Source of the DNA: Diphasiastrum complanatum
Lineage: Eukaryota; Streptophyta; Lycopodiopsida; Lycopodiales; Lycopodiaceae
Assembly: GCA_029204225.1 (NCBI GenBank)
Contig: CM055112.1
Coordinates: 779,852 to 843,851, forward strand
DNA: 64,000 nt
Direction: 5' to 3'
Numbering within the stretch: the first letter of the stretch is position 1; the number at the start of each line of letters is the position of its first letter. The translations under genes and the position numbers were made by a program. The notes below the pieces were generated by a model. It saw nothing but the letters and a program-made list of their open reading frames with translations. It did no database searches and had not been told where the DNA came from. Below are positions 30,506 to 42,282 of this stretch, piece after piece.

Positions 30506-30979
30506 TGTAATAACCCAAAAGGATTGCCTCTAAGATGAGGATAGGAGAACACAATAAGAGAGACTATGACTATGGAGCCGAACCACCCAACCAATCCTAG
30601 CTCAAAACTGGATCTAGCCCCCAAGCCATTCCATGCGAAGCAAGAGGAGAAGAGAGAAAATGGTGACCTAAACCCAATATGTCGACGAGAGAATCCCCAC
30701 CTCATTATATAGAGAGTAGAGTCATGTGCATGTAACCATGCAATCTCCATGCAGGTCAACTATAAATAGATCACACCTCTTCATGCAACCCTCCTGCCTA
30801 TATCTGTCACACAGATATGCAATGCTCCAAATGTCTCAATTAGAGTGTCTGGGTCCGCTCAAGGATGATTAGTCTTGACATGGAATTAAATCATGGTGTG
30901 ACCAATAATCTCGAGTACTGGAGGGCCGATCTACCATATTAGGACTATTCCAGGTCCTTAACCGAACATGGCCATAACA
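30506..30979 (-). repeat. Right (5') LTR
   Basis: TGTAATAACCCAAAAGG ... GGCCATAACA, matching 27158-27637 with small indels. Confidence 0.9.
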
Positions 30980-31114
30980 GAAGTGCTGATAGTTCGATTG
31001 AAACATTGCAATATTTGCTTTAATGGAACACGAGAGGCATCGTGGGGTTTGCGCTGATGGATGAGAAGCATGCTATTCTTCATATCAAAGAGAGAGAATA
31101 AAAACAACACTGGT

Positions 31115-31118
<4 letters not shown>

Positions 31119-31145
<27 letters not shown>
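31119..31145. repeat. CA microsatellite
   Basis: About 13 CA units. Confidence 0.95.
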
Positions 31146-31150
<5 letters not shown>

Positions 31151-31669
31151 GAAATATGAAATATGAAACATTGATCTATGTTCTGAATGGATTAGTATGA
31201 TACAGATAGGTTCGATATAGAGAAGTGCTCAATAAAGAGAACGAACATTAGCTATTTTGACTTTGAGAAAGAGCACATGTTATTTGAATCAGTAATTTTA
31301 GCCCATCACTAGAAGTAATGCCATAACCTACTCTTCATTCTTTTGTAATGTTGAATGTCAGCAACTTGAATGAGGAAAAACTTCTAAGAAATATTGTGAA
31401 TTTTGGCATTTTCGCTTCATAGCTCCTGCACATAAGTATAACTTGAAAAAATATGCCTTTTTGATTTGGACAATAAAGTTTTTGTTGACAGATAGCTCTC
31501 TCATTGGTTGTGCTCCCCTAAAATGGTGCCAAAAAGTTTGCATATGTCGTAGCATGCTGAAATCAAAAAGAGAGAGAAATGTAGTATGAAGGGTTACCGT
31601 TTCCACAAAGAGCAGCACCGAGAGATAATCTGCCATTGTTGATGGTAAAATTTTTCTAGCAATGATGTT

Positions 31670-31905
31670 CAGCCTATGAATGGATTGTCAAAGATAACTG
31701 GTCATCATCGGATGTTGGAAATCGTAGTTAGTACAACACTAGGGAAATGATGATATGACACAGTTCCTACAAAAAATTGGAATCATCTGTGTACATCAAG
31801 GCGCAGCAACTGTTTTAGTTCCTTCAACTACTTCAAATAGACTAGAAGAACTGATGGGACCCCATTTTTTACAATCATAGTAGAGTTGTTTCTCATCAAG
31901 TTTAT
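31670..31905. repeat. Third partial copy of the large repeat
   Basis: GATAACTGGTCATCATCGGATG to GTTTCTCATCAAGTTT matches 25644-25885 with about one change in ten. Confidence 0.8.
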
Positions 31906-32849
31906 GAGGGAACCTTCAACTTTCTAAGGGTGCCTTAAGCTTATTTAGGACACCTTCATTTTTTTTGCAAAAACCCGAAGAGAGAGAGAAAAAAATGCCG
32001 AACGTCATCTAAAATGAACGAGGTTCGTTCCCACGTTATTTCGCAAAACACCATGTGAAGTGACAGAGATTTGTGACGTCCTCGTCCACGTCAATGATCC
32101 TAACTTGTTGACTGTATACACTATGTACAGTTGTCATAGAAGCCATATACTTTCAAGTACAACGGCTTTTCCAATTAGGTGACAAATATTTAATGTAATT
32201 AATACACAGATGAAATCTATAAATAGGTCATCCAAGGATTAGAGGAGTTCTCAATATCAAAAAGACCCTTTAAGAAATGCCACGTAGGATAAACAAAAAT
32301 ATCAAAATAAAAAAAACAATATTGTTTATTTGCTTGCCCCCACCACTCTCGAGGCCTCCCTAACTCCCAATGATCTAACCACAGTGTCTATATTCATAGT
32401 TAAGAACTGTAAACAGTTTGTAGTATAACTTGACCAAATTCAAAATATTCCCTCCATTGGTTACGAAAAGGGCAATATTTTCACTAGAGCTAGAATACAA
32501 CTGCCATCCCCAAATTCGAATCAGGAAAAATAGCAAAATGTTTACATATGCATTCCTTCCACGAGAATGGAAATATGGGTGCCATCTCCAATTATGAACG
32601 ACATCATCACATTGGAATGGAAATATGAGCGCCAACTACCTATTGGAATGAAAAAATGAGCGGCATTTCCAAATTTGAATCAAGCATACAAGCATGGAGA
32701 TTGAATTGATTGTACAGAGTATATAATATAGTCAAAGATGAGTATTATGTTTTGCTTCATAGAATCTGGTCATAGTACTTGGATGCAACTGATTACTCTA
32801 TTGTTTTTTCTAATGATGACATTGTATCATCTACATGTGGATATCCCTA

Positions 32850-34985
32850 TTGATTTGGCACCTTTGCAGAGAAGAGGATGCAAATGAATTCAAATATCTG
32901 TTGAGGATCGTTCTCGTTACAGGGCAGAAGGAAAGAAAAACTTGGATTTGTGGATAGATAGAACATTATATCCACAAGATCCAAGTGACACATCCCATAT
33001 TCTCCTCAATAACTCATTTAGTTACATGGATATGCAATGGGCATAGTGGATTACTAGGATATTGTGAAAGATTGCAAAACCATGGAAAACAACTTGAAGG
33101 TGAGTTAATTCGGATATCCTCTTACTGTCAGAATAGAGATTGTCATCTCCCAAAGACGTTAGAAGAAAATCAATCTTACAATCTATTCGTATTGAAAACT
33201 TACAATTACTGAAGGATGTAGAATTGGCAAAAGACTGAAAGTAAGAAACAAAATGACAAAGTTTCGAGAATATTCAAATGCTTTCCAAAGGAGTTTATCG
33301 AAATAGAAGAATCTATGTATTCAAGTAAGCATATTCTGATTTTTGTAGGTTTTTCAATGATTTAATTTTAGCTATGATGATATTCTGTTAACTATCTATT
33401 TTTCTTGCAGCTATGCATTAGTAGCTCCGCAGAATATTAAAGACAATGCTTCACTAGGAATGTTATTGGGCACAATGTTGACAGGCAAATCCACTGAACG
33501 TATCATGATGAACAATAGGAGTTCAAATGTAAAGTGTAAAATAACACAGTCTTTGATGGTGGACATTCAAAAATTTTTAGATAAGACTATAGTTCAGGAT
33601 GCTTGTGATTTTGCAGGTATTAGCAGGGAAGCATATGCAACAATATTTTTAAACTAATTAGAGAAGCTTTTAAGCAAGTTGAAATTAGAAAAGTCCCAAT
33701 CCTTAGGACATATCACTTGAAGAAAGAGAGGGATACATTAAACATAGGTATGCATAAGATCACTAGAACTCCATTTCATATTGAAGAGGTGTATGAAACT
33801 AATGGAAGATCAATATTCTATAATTCATCAAACAATTTTTTTTGTTGATCTAAATTACTTGCTGAGATACATCATCACATTCTATTATATAACCTTTGAA
33901 AAGGTGAATGGCAAAATAATCATAGTACTTAAGTTAGATGAGTTAGAAATTGTGAAATGGCAAAAGATGGAGAGGGTTAGTATAGCTCTCATGAATGGTG
34001 CATTCACAAACAGAGGACCAAGAAGATTTCAGATTCAGTGTCCAGTCAGAAAATGATATATGGTGGTTGGCAACATTTCAAGTAACTAGCCTCATTATTA
34101 CATTACCTTAATTGAATAGTATTAACTCTTTGTTAACTAAGTTTGATTAATTCTTTGGACATGTGTTGAAGGAGGATCATGATATATTATCATGGATATT
34201 CTCAAGGACATCTTATCCTAGGATCATCAAGGACCATATGGATGGAGGACTTCTCAATGTTCCATTGGAGACTTCAATGTTGAATGGCACTTAGCAGGTG
34301 ATTTGAAAACATTGAAATGTATGTATAATGTCTCTCACGGTGCATCAAAACACCCTTGTTTGTACTACATGAAAATGACAAAAGATGTAACTAGGAGACA
34401 TGAATCACTAGAGAATATGCAGATCAAAACTGGAAGCTTGTGCTGCTGCCTATCCCCTTGAAAAATGTGCATGTTTGCACTCTTCATGCAGAAGTTAGAT
34501 TAATAGAAAAGATCATTTATCTTCATATAGTTTTTGTTTGGAATACTAAGCCAGCATCATTAGCAAAGAAAGCTATCTCTTGATTAGAAGAGGTTTTATC
34601 AAAAGCAGAACTTCATAAGAGACATGTCAAAATTCAAAAAAAATAAAAAACTTTCAGGAAAGAATGAGAACATGCCGACTAAGCCAAGCATAGAAGGAGC
34701 AAAAACACGTCATTTCCTATCAAATCATACTGGTAAGGCTTCAATTTTTCAACACTCAGTCTGGACATATATTATTGCTGCCACTCAGGACTTCGAAAAA
34801 GATGGCAAAACCAAAGTACTAAAAGTTGATGTATGGAAGAAATTTGATAGTATGATTGTTATTTCAAGAAAAGATAAATACTCTGATATTGATAAGAGAG
34901 TTGTCCAAAGGACTTGTGTCGAGTTTGTTAATGCAGTATCAAAAGCATGGGGAGAAGATCACATCACTCATTACATGGTTAGTAT
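32850..34985 (+). pseudogene. Transposase-like degenerate gene
   Basis: Pieces in shifting frames: YRAEGKKNLDLWIDRTLYP (about 32920), NASLGMLLGTMLTGKSTERI (33445), FHIEEVYETNGRSIFYNSSN (33775), DHDILSWIFSRTSYPRIIK (34170-34230), then MDGGLLNVPLETSMLNGT, SHGASKHPCLYYMK (34333; looks like a Cys pair motif with the second Cys changed to Tyr), VRLIEKIIYLHIVFVWNT (34495) and an open frame from 34624 containing AKTRHFLSNHTGKASIFQ and FVNAVSKAWGEDHITHYM. The HPCLYC and ITHYMH-like motifs recall uncharacterised DNA transposases. Stops and shifts are many. Superfamily not assigned. Confidence 0.45.
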
Positions 34986-35118
34986 AAATTCTTCAAGATG
35001 CTTTCAATTTTCCATATATATTTAGATCCAAACATAAGACTAACATTATGGTTTTGACATATGCAGAACATACTAAGTAACTGCTATCCAATAAATCTTG
35101 TGTGTTGAATTTTTTTGC

Positions 35119-35226
35119 AGTCACCCCAGCAAAATGGTTCATTCAGTTGTGGGTGATACACATTATATAATGCAAAGTTTTTTTTTTGAGTGGTTCAACC
35201 TTCAGAAAGGTGTTGATATTTCAAAG
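35119..35226 (+). pseudogene. Ulp-like (C48) active-site exon
   Basis: A T-rich acceptor TTTTTTTGCAG precedes a 106 bp exon reading SPQQNGSFSCG-stop-YTLYNAKF and, after a T-run frameshift, EWFNLQKGVDISK, then the donor AAAG/GTAATT. The Q-N-G-S-F-S-C-G motif fits the Ulp1 active site (Q-x5-CG). Exon borders and sequence parallel exon 2 of the SENP-like locus (13372-13476: SSCAWF, FFEW, DIEK/GTAATA), which shows common ancestry. Confidence 0.6.
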
Positions 35227-35289
35227 GTAATTAATTCTGTTTATTCTAATTTTTGGAATCATGATTAGTTTTTTATTTTCTTGATGTTT

Positions 35290-36080
35290 TTAGCCATTAC
35301 TAATACATGAATGTTCTATCTTGTACTTGCATCTCAAGGATTCAAAAACAATACTATCAGGAGTAGGCCACTCATCACTTTGAAAACTAGGCAATGGAAT
35401 TGCTTCGAGCTTGCCAAAACCTCCATCTGTATGTGGCGTATATAAAGATTCATAAAAATAGATTCCACAATCTGCAAGTTCCTTTGAACTTCTTCCTTTG
35501 TATTGCAGCTTTCCAATATCAGAGTGAATCACGTCCAATATTCCTGCAAGCGATTGTGCTAGCTCCCATTCACTTATCATGATGGATATAAATTTGAAAG
35601 AAAAAAACAATGTTGATGCATTTAAATCATAATTTGAAGAGCATCAATAAAGAAAATCACATATGATTGTTGGAGAGTGCATATGTTTTGATATGCTTAC
35701 AATTATATTTTCGATGATCATGAGGATTGATATCATGTACTTTGATTTCTGAATGCATATATACATGTTGTACTAAAACTTTCGATATCGATGGACCTCT
35801 CGGAATAGTCTTAAACTCCAATTTTTTTGCTTCCAATAAGATTTGTATGTCATTTTTGCTCTTTTTTTTGGTTGAAAATTACCCTTAGATGATGGATGCA
35901 GCAATACCCATGAATTCTTCGTATATCTTGTTGGCATCCAGTTATCAGCTTCATCTTTCTCATTGTAAAGAATCATAGACTCGACTGTAGATCTAGGTCT
36001 CCTTGCCATTGCTATTTTCAAAGCTTGGGCACCAAAAATCACTCTAATATGATACTTAATTTCAATTTTTTGTATCACAT
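35290..36080 (-). pseudogene. Two unrecognised minus-strand coding-like pieces
   Basis: 36078-35773 reads IQKIEIKYHIRVIFGAQALK then MARRPRSTVESMILYNEKDE, DNWMPTRYTKNSW and ends VHRYRKF. 35610-35290 reads SEWELAQSLAGILDVIHSDI then ADCGIYFYESLYTPHTDGGF. They may be exons of one gene antisense to the transposase-like gene, a layout seen in two-gene DNA transposons. No family recognised. Confidence 0.3.
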
Positions 36081-36343
36081 TTAATCTAATGTGAGTGCCA
36101 ACATAGTCACAGTACTATGTATACCATATTTTATGTAACTGTACATATTGTATCTATATAACTGTAACTAGTATAGTTAGCAAGTTTCATTATACTAACT
36201 AGCATAGTCAAGTAAATTTAACTTGAGATATTGACATCGGACAGATAAGCACGTGTCAGGCAAGAAAAAAAAACCAATGGGATAAGTCCATGCTGTTCGG
36301 ACACAAATTTCAAAGTTTTCTATATTGTATTTTTATTTCTCAG

Positions 36344-37016
36344 TGTGAAAAGTATAGTACTAAGGACCATAAATGGATCTTTGAATTATCCACAAGGTGA
36401 CTGTATGCTTGTTAAACAATCTATCAGAAATTAGTCATCAGAAAACAAGATCTAGTTTAGCAGCTTGATAGGAAACAAGTAGAGACAATCAAAGCATTGA
36501 TCAAATAGTCTAATTCAACTCCACACGTGTGGAAATAAGGCTGTAGTATGGCCTGTACCAAAGCTGGGTTTCATTGGAAAAATAGAGTAATCACCATACA
36601 ATGAGAGGAAACTTGAGTTTCTCCTTGAGGCTCCAAAAAGTTTCTATCTTCTCACTATGGAGAATGGAAATACATAGTAAAACACACTTCCTTTGCAAAG
36701 TTAGGTGAAAATCCAGCATGTAATAAGGAAGTAAACTCCACTTTCTTGCCCTAATGTGAAAACCCTAGCCTAGATCCAAGAGTCATGCTTGGTAAGTGGA
36801 TGGTAGGTACAAATCTCATCGTAAATCATGGTCTAGATCCTACAAAGTAGGAATCACTACCAGATAGACACAACCACTCCTCTTGACTTGTGGTAACCTA
36901 CTTTAGGTGTGTATGTACAAGTGGCACTTTGGCCATTCAAGTAACCAACAAACAATATTAACAAAATGTACAATATTCTACATGGCTAGATTTGCCAATG
37001 TAGGCAATTTTTCACA
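36344..37016 (-). repeat. 3' LTR of the full-length copia element
   Basis: Contains the 12 bp palindrome CCACACGTGTGG (36531-36542) with an ACGTG core (G-box/ABRE type), conserved in the other LTR. Confidence 0.95.
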
Positions 37017-38640
37017 CTCCTCTCAAATCTAGCCTTGGAGATCACAATGCTTTTATCAATAACTCCAATTGAAGATCTAAGCTTGACAAATGAATCTTTA
37101 GGTAAAGTTTTAGTAAACAAATCAGCCAAGCAACTTGATGATGGCACGTGGTGGAGCTTGATCTCTTTAGCTTGCACTTTTTCCCTCACGAAATGATGAG
37201 CAATTTCGATGTGTTTGCTCCTTGTAGGATTAGTTGCAAGTGATTGGGCTGATTGGTTGTCACAATAGATGATAGGGATCTCCTCCTCCATGACATGAAG
37301 CTCCACCAATAGCCTTTTGAGCCATAAGACCTCCTTGCATGTTGATGTCAAGGCCTTGTATTCGGATTCTGTGGAAGATAGGGAGATGGTATCTTGCTTT
37401 TTGGAAAGCCATGATACTACTCCATCACATAAAAAGGTGGCAAAGGCACTTGTTGATCTTCTATCCACTTTGTCACCTGCAAAATCCGAGTCACTATAGG
37501 CTCTTAAGCCAAGATTAGTTCTTCTATACAAAATACCAAATTTTTTAGTGAATGAAATGTATCTAAGAACTCTTTTGGCCATCTTCCAATGTGAATCTAG
37601 AGGACTTTGCATGAATTGGCTTAACTTTCCAACACTATAACTAAGATCAGGTCTAGTTATAGTTAAAGAGATCAAGGAGCCAATAAGCCTTCTATATAAT
37701 GTGATGTCCTCAAAGGATGCTTCATCACAACCAATAGATGCTTTTATATGTTGCTCCATTGGTGTCTCAATGCCTTTACAATTCTTCATTCCAAATCTAT
37801 CTAGGATGGATGTAGCATATTCAGATTGACAAATGAAGCTAAAATCACATCCTCTAATAACCTCTATTCCAAGCATGAAGCTCAATAGGCCGCGATCTAC
37901 CATCTTAAACTCTTTTGCTAAAGCAATTTTTACATCTCTAATTCCATCTAGATCATTACCACTCAAGATAATGTCACCTACATACAAAACAAGAATAATG
38001 ATCATGCCATCATGAAAACTTATATACAATGATAGATCATAGGCACTCATTACAAAATTGATGGAAATGAGAAAAGAGTTTAGCCTAGAGTACCATGCTC
38101 TAGGTGCTTGCTTGAGCCCATAAAGGCTCTTCTTCAAAAAAACACACCTTTCCTTCATGCTTTGCCTTGATGAAGCCCTCGGGTTGCCTCATGTAGATCT
38201 CTTTCTCCAAATAACCATTGAGGAATGCATTTGTGAAGTCAAGTTGGAATAGCTCCCAATTGAAGGTTGTAGCAAGACTAATGATCAACCTGATAGTCAC
38301 AAGCTTAGCCACAGGAGCAAAAGTCTCATCATAGTCAATGCCTTTGGTTTGTAAAAAACCTTTGGCAACAAGCCTAGATTTATGCTCGCTTATTGATCCA
38401 TCTTGATTATACGTCAATCTAAACACCCACTTGCAATCAAGAGGTTTCTTCCCTTGAGGAAGATCCACAAGATCCCAAGTATGATTCTCAATAAGACCAT
38501 CATACTCTACTTGCATAGCATCCATCCAACTTTTAGACTTACAAGCATCTTCATAGCATGTTGGCTCATCTAACATTGAAGTAAGAAAGGTGTAAGATGT
38601 GAAAGATGATGAGCCTTCCCTTTGATCACCTTGACCATCA
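36986..38640 (-). pseudogene. Copia reverse transcriptase and RNase H
   Basis: RT begins with the WMDAMQVEYDGLIENHTWDL block, then CKWVFRLTYNQDG, SRLVAKGFLQTKGIDYDETF, the F-T-N-A-F-L-N-G strand and IYMRQPEGFI. At about 38136 a run of seven Ts in the coding strand shifts the frame; it resumes as FLKKSLYGLKQAPRAWYSRL. The catalytic YVDD is LYVGDII: the first Asp is Gly, so polymerase activity must be lost. RNase H follows with YSDSDFAGD, SSTESEYKAL and YCDNQSAQSLA, and LADLFTKTLPKDSF near the end. The frame overlaps the start of the 3' LTR (stop at 36986). Confidence 0.95.
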
Positions 38641-39536
38641 TAGGTGAGCCTCAATGGCTCGGATCTTGCCCTTGTAGATCTTCTTGGAGTTCTTGGAGTT
38701 CTTGCATCTTGAGGTGGATCCTCAAGTTCTTCTTCACTTGGAAGCTCCTCCTCCATCCTAGCATGATCCTTGGCATCAAGATGATTAGTAGCACTATCAT
38801 CCAAATCACAAGCATGTCCTTCATAAAAAATAACATCCCTACTCACTATCACCTTGCTAGTGATGGGATTGAAGACTCTATAACCTTTGCTATTCTCACC
38901 ATATCCCACAAAGATGCCTTTGATGGATGTTGCATCACCCTTCCTTCTCTTATCCAAGGATTGGTGTACATAGCAAGTGGATCCAAAAACTTTGAGATCT
39001 TTAAGATTGGGCTTCTCTCCAAATAGAGCTTCAAATGGTGTGATTCCTCCAATGGCTTGGTTTGGCAATCTATTGCACAGATAGTTAGCACAAAATATTG
39101 CTTCACCCCAAAATGGTTTGGATAGAGAAGCATCTAGCCTTAAGGCCTTAGCACACTCACAAATAGATCTATTTCTTCTTTCACTCACTCCATTTTGTTG
39201 AGGGGTGTATGGACATGACAACTCCCTCTTTATGCCATTAGAAATACAAAAGTTAATCAACTTATTAGAGATATATTCACCTCCATTATCACTCCTTAGT
39301 ACCTTAATCTTGGTACTAAGCTGATTTTCTACCAAAGTCTTGAACTTTACAAAAGAATCAAACACCATTGATTTGCTAGACAAGAGGTACATCCAACAAA
39401 ATCTAGAATAGTCATCAATGAAGATTACATAGTACTTGGCACCACCATTAGACTCATGTGAAAAACTATGAGCATCCGAATGGATGAGTTCAAGAGGAGA
39501 GTTTGATCTTGATGTAGATCTTGAGAAGGGTAGCAT
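38641..39536 (-). pseudogene. Copia integrase
   Basis: Open frame with the catalytic core: LELIHSDAHSFSHESNGG (first D), IDDYSRFCWMYLL, VLRSDNGGEYISNKL (second D), TPQQNGVSERRNRSI (E), then PFWGEAIFCANYLCNRLP and the C-terminal KGIFVGYGENSKGYRVFNP. An acidic, Arg/Pro-rich linker (PRTPRRSTRARSEPLRL) connects to RT in the same frame. The start of this frame is displaced by one frameshift (about 39500-39540) from the GAG-pre-integrase part, between CEACY and the PFS/SRS segment. Core residues are intact. Confidence 0.95.
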
Positions 39537-39990
39537 GCTTCACATCTCTTCCCACACTTTGACAAATGCTTGGAGAGTCCAACTGCAAGCTCCTTTGTAG
39601 CCATAGATTCCATGGCTTTGTAGTTGGGGTGGCCCAACCTTTTGTGCCACAGTTCCACCTTTGATAGCTCCACCTTTGCCAAGTTAACACTCTCCACTAC
39701 AATATTAGCATCAAGCTTAAACAATCTACCTTGCTTAAAGCCTTTGGCTATACATTCATCATTTCTAAGGATGGAACAAACTCCATGCTTAAATTGTACA
39801 TCTAGGCCATTATCCATTAACTGGCCAACACTAAGCAAATTCTTGGTTAACTTAGGAACATAAAGAACGTTATCTAGATTCATCCTTTTGGATGATCCCA
39901 CATACAAGGAAATTGTTCATATTCCACTTATCTTACATTCTTGACTACTTGCAATATAGATTGATATATGTAAGTCATTGTAAGAAAGTA
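39425..39990 (-). pseudogene. Copia protease and GAG-pre-integrase
   Basis: Protease site DSWWIDSGASSHMTYQKDIF is intact. An in-frame TGA at about 39917 (after QECKISGI) interrupts the protease. The frame continues LYVGSSKRMNLDNVLYVPKL and the zinc domain ELWHKRLGHPNYKAM ... CGKRCEAC. The frame then shifts into the integrase. Confidence 0.93.
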
Positions 39991-40968
39991 AGGTGGAGAA
40001 TATGTCCTTTTGATATGTCATGTGGGAACTTGCCCCACTATCAATCCACCAAGAATCATTGGTATTGCTCTTGGATGATGGTGGTTTGTTGGAAACCATC
40101 AAGGATGACTCTTCATCCTCCTCTTCCTCCTGATGTGCAATGTTGCTTTGTTTGCTCTCTTGTGCCTTCTTCTTGTTGAGACATTCTGATGCAAAATGTC
40201 CTTTCTTTCCACAGAAAAAACATTTGTACTTGGACTTGTCTTTGATCTTGCCCTTTGTGCTTGAAGCCTCATCCTCCTCCTTGGTCTCCTTGAAGTGCTT
40301 CTTCTTGCCATTGGTCTTCTTCTTGCTTTTGAATGAGAAATTAGCTTTCTCATCACCATCCCGCAAAGAAATAGCATTCATTCTTGCATTGGTATGCAAC
40401 ATGTTACACTCTTCAGCTACTAATACACTATGTAGCTTTTCTATAGTAGGCAAAGTGTCTTGGATTGCAAAGCTTTGGACCAAATTTGTAAAGCCACTCC
40501 CTAGACCATTTAGGACAATCTGAACAAGCTCACTATCTTGAATCTTCTCTCCAATGGAAGCTAAATCCCTATTAAGAGACTTGATTCTTAGCACATAATC
40601 TTGTGCACTCTCATCACTCCTCTTCATGCTTTGTAGAATTTGATTCCTAAGCATGAGAACCCTCGAAGTGTTACTAGACTCATAGATAGATTTAAAGATT
40701 CCCAAGCCTCTTTAGCACTCTTACATGATGATACTTTCCTTAAAAGATCATTGCTTACATTCATCTTAATACAGTGAAGTGCAAGCCTAGACCTCTTCTT
40801 ATATCTCACTAATTCCTGTGCACCTAGAGGTTCATCTTCATCATCTATTAGAAACTCATAAAGATCCTGGAGCACCATTAGTGACTCCATCCTCACTTTC
40901 CAATTAGCATAATTGGTAGAATTTAACCTCTCACTAGCTTCTAGAAGGTAGGCTTCCACTGATCCCAT
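39991..40968 (-). pseudogene. Copia gag
   Basis: Start MGSVEAYLLEASERLNSTNY (40968) and ANWKVRMESLMVLQDLYEFL are the usual copia gag opening (NY..W...M). A one-base frameshift at about 40690 follows KEAWESL; the other frame continues IFKSIYESSNTSRVLMLRNQ. The nucleocapsid knuckle CFFCGKKGHFASEC (C-x2-C-x4-H-x4-C) is intact. Gag and pol share one frame at the junction. Confidence 0.95.
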
Positions 40969-41586
40969 CTTACTAGCAAGATTCTACACACAAGATATAG
41001 ATTTGTTTGGACCTGAAACTCACAAAGGTTTCTAACTTGCAGTGTTTCACTCAAATGTTGACTTCTAATCCAACAGATGGATTTGTAATCACAGTTCTAT
41101 CACTCCCTCACAAGCTAGAATGAAGACGAGATGAGATGAAAACTACACTCAAGCAAATCTTGCCAATCTTGGCCATTCTTGGACAAAAACTGACTCTATC
41201 TCTCTCATTCACTTTCATGTACTTTCAAGACTTGGTTTCCACTTTAAGAAGGTCTGAAATCAGCCTAGATTCATTAGTTTTCATGAAACAAATTCAAAAC
41301 TAATCAATGGCAAGTGATCTTGGTAGCTTATCCTAGGATTTGCACCAAAAATTACATCAAACTGACACCATATGAATTTCCTATAATCCAATGAATATGG
41401 GTTATTAAATGCTAGTTCAGAGATGCCTACACGTGTAAACAGTACGGATGTTGATCTTGAAAAAGTTTGGGATCAAATCCCCTCACCAAAACCTGGATAC
41501 CAGCTCGCCCTTCCAATACTAGCTTTTTGCACCAAAACCTGCTAAAACTGAATTAGATTCAAACACATATCAATGGCCTTGTACTT

Positions 41587-41599
41587 GACTCTGATACTA
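41587..41599 (-). promoter_or_regulatory. Primer binding site of the full-length copia element
   Basis: Minus strand TAGTATCAGAGTC directly abuts the 5' LTR. It is two changes from TGGTATCAGAGCC, the initiator Met tRNA complement. Confidence 0.85.
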
Positions 41600-42272
41600 T
41601 GTAAAAAGTACAGTACTAAGGACCATAAATGGATCTTTGGATGATCCACAAGGTGATTGTATGCTTGTTAAACAATCTATCAGAAACTAGTCATCAGAAA
41701 ACAAGATCTAGTTTAGCAGCTTGATAGGAAACAAGTAGAGACAATCAAAGCATTGATCAAATAGTCTAATTCAACTCCACACGTGTGGAAATAAGGCTGT
41801 AGTACGGCCTGTACCAAAGCTGGGTTTCATTGGAAAAATAGAGTAATCACCATACAATGAGAGGAAACTCGAGTTTCTCCTTGAGGCTCCAAAAAGTTTC
41901 TATCTTCTCACTATGGAGAATGGAAATACATAGTAAAACACACTTCCTTTGCAAAGTTAGGTGAAAATCCAGCATGTAATAAGGAAATAGACTCCACTTT
42001 CTTGCCCTAATGTGAAAACCCTAGCCTAGATCTAAGAGTCATGCTAGGTAGGTGCATGGTAGGTACAAATCTCATCATAAATCATGGTCTAGATTCTACA
42101 AAGTAGGAATCACTACCAAATAGACACAACCACTCCTCTTGACTGGTGGTAACCTACTTTAGGTGTGTATGTACAAGTGGCACTTTGGCCATTCAAGTAA
42201 CCAACAAACAATATTGACAAAATGTACAATATTCTACATGGCTAGATTTGCCAATGTAGGCAATTTTTCACA
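41600..42272 (-). repeat. 5' LTR of the full-length copia element
   Basis: TGTAAAAAGTACAG ... AATTTTTCACA, same length as the left LTR. The G-box palindrome is at 41777-41788. Confidence 0.95.
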
Positions 42273-42282
42273 CTCAGTTCAT

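Larger units (their letters stand above)
27158..30979 (-). mobile_element. Complete non-autonomous LTR retrotransposon without coding capacity
   Basis: Two similar terminal repeats (27158-27637 and 30506-30979) flank about 2.9 kb of AT-rich DNA. A primer site at 30491-30504 and a polypurine stretch AAGGAGGGCTGAA (minus strand, 27638-27650) show that it is transcribed on the minus strand. Flanks are GAAGA and GAAGT, a target duplication with one mismatch. No gag or pol motif occurs inside, so it would need proteins from another element (LARD/TRIM-like). The same LTR sits at the equivalent position in the other large repeat. Confidence 0.85.
30980..32233. other. Flank of the LTR element, partly large-repeat sequence
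   Basis: Should be the continuation of large repeat copy 2 beyond the LTR insertion. It includes a CA microsatellite (31119-31145) and at 31670-31905 a third partial copy of sequence from 25633-25890. Elsewhere no gene or motif was recognised. Confidence 0.5.
36344..42272 (-). mobile_element. Full-length Ty1/copia retrotransposon, inactive
   Basis: 5,929 bp with two 673 bp LTRs (36344-37016 and 41600-42272), TGTGAAAA/TGTAAAAA ... TTTTTCACA termini, and a perfect 5 bp target duplication CTCAG (36339-36343 and 42273-42277). The primer site lies next to the right LTR and a purine tract TTGAGAGGAG (minus strand) next to the left one, so the element reads leftward. By eye the LTRs differ at about 19 of 673 positions, a fairly recent insertion. 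Gag-pol is in one succession but has three frameshifts, one stop and a mutated RT active site. Confidence 0.97.

Noticed and set aside
31119-31145. CA repeat as a regulatory element
   Set aside because: Simple microsatellite without further context.
39624-40523. Plus-strand frames within the copia element
   Set aside because: Antisense shadows of gag and protease on the minus strand.
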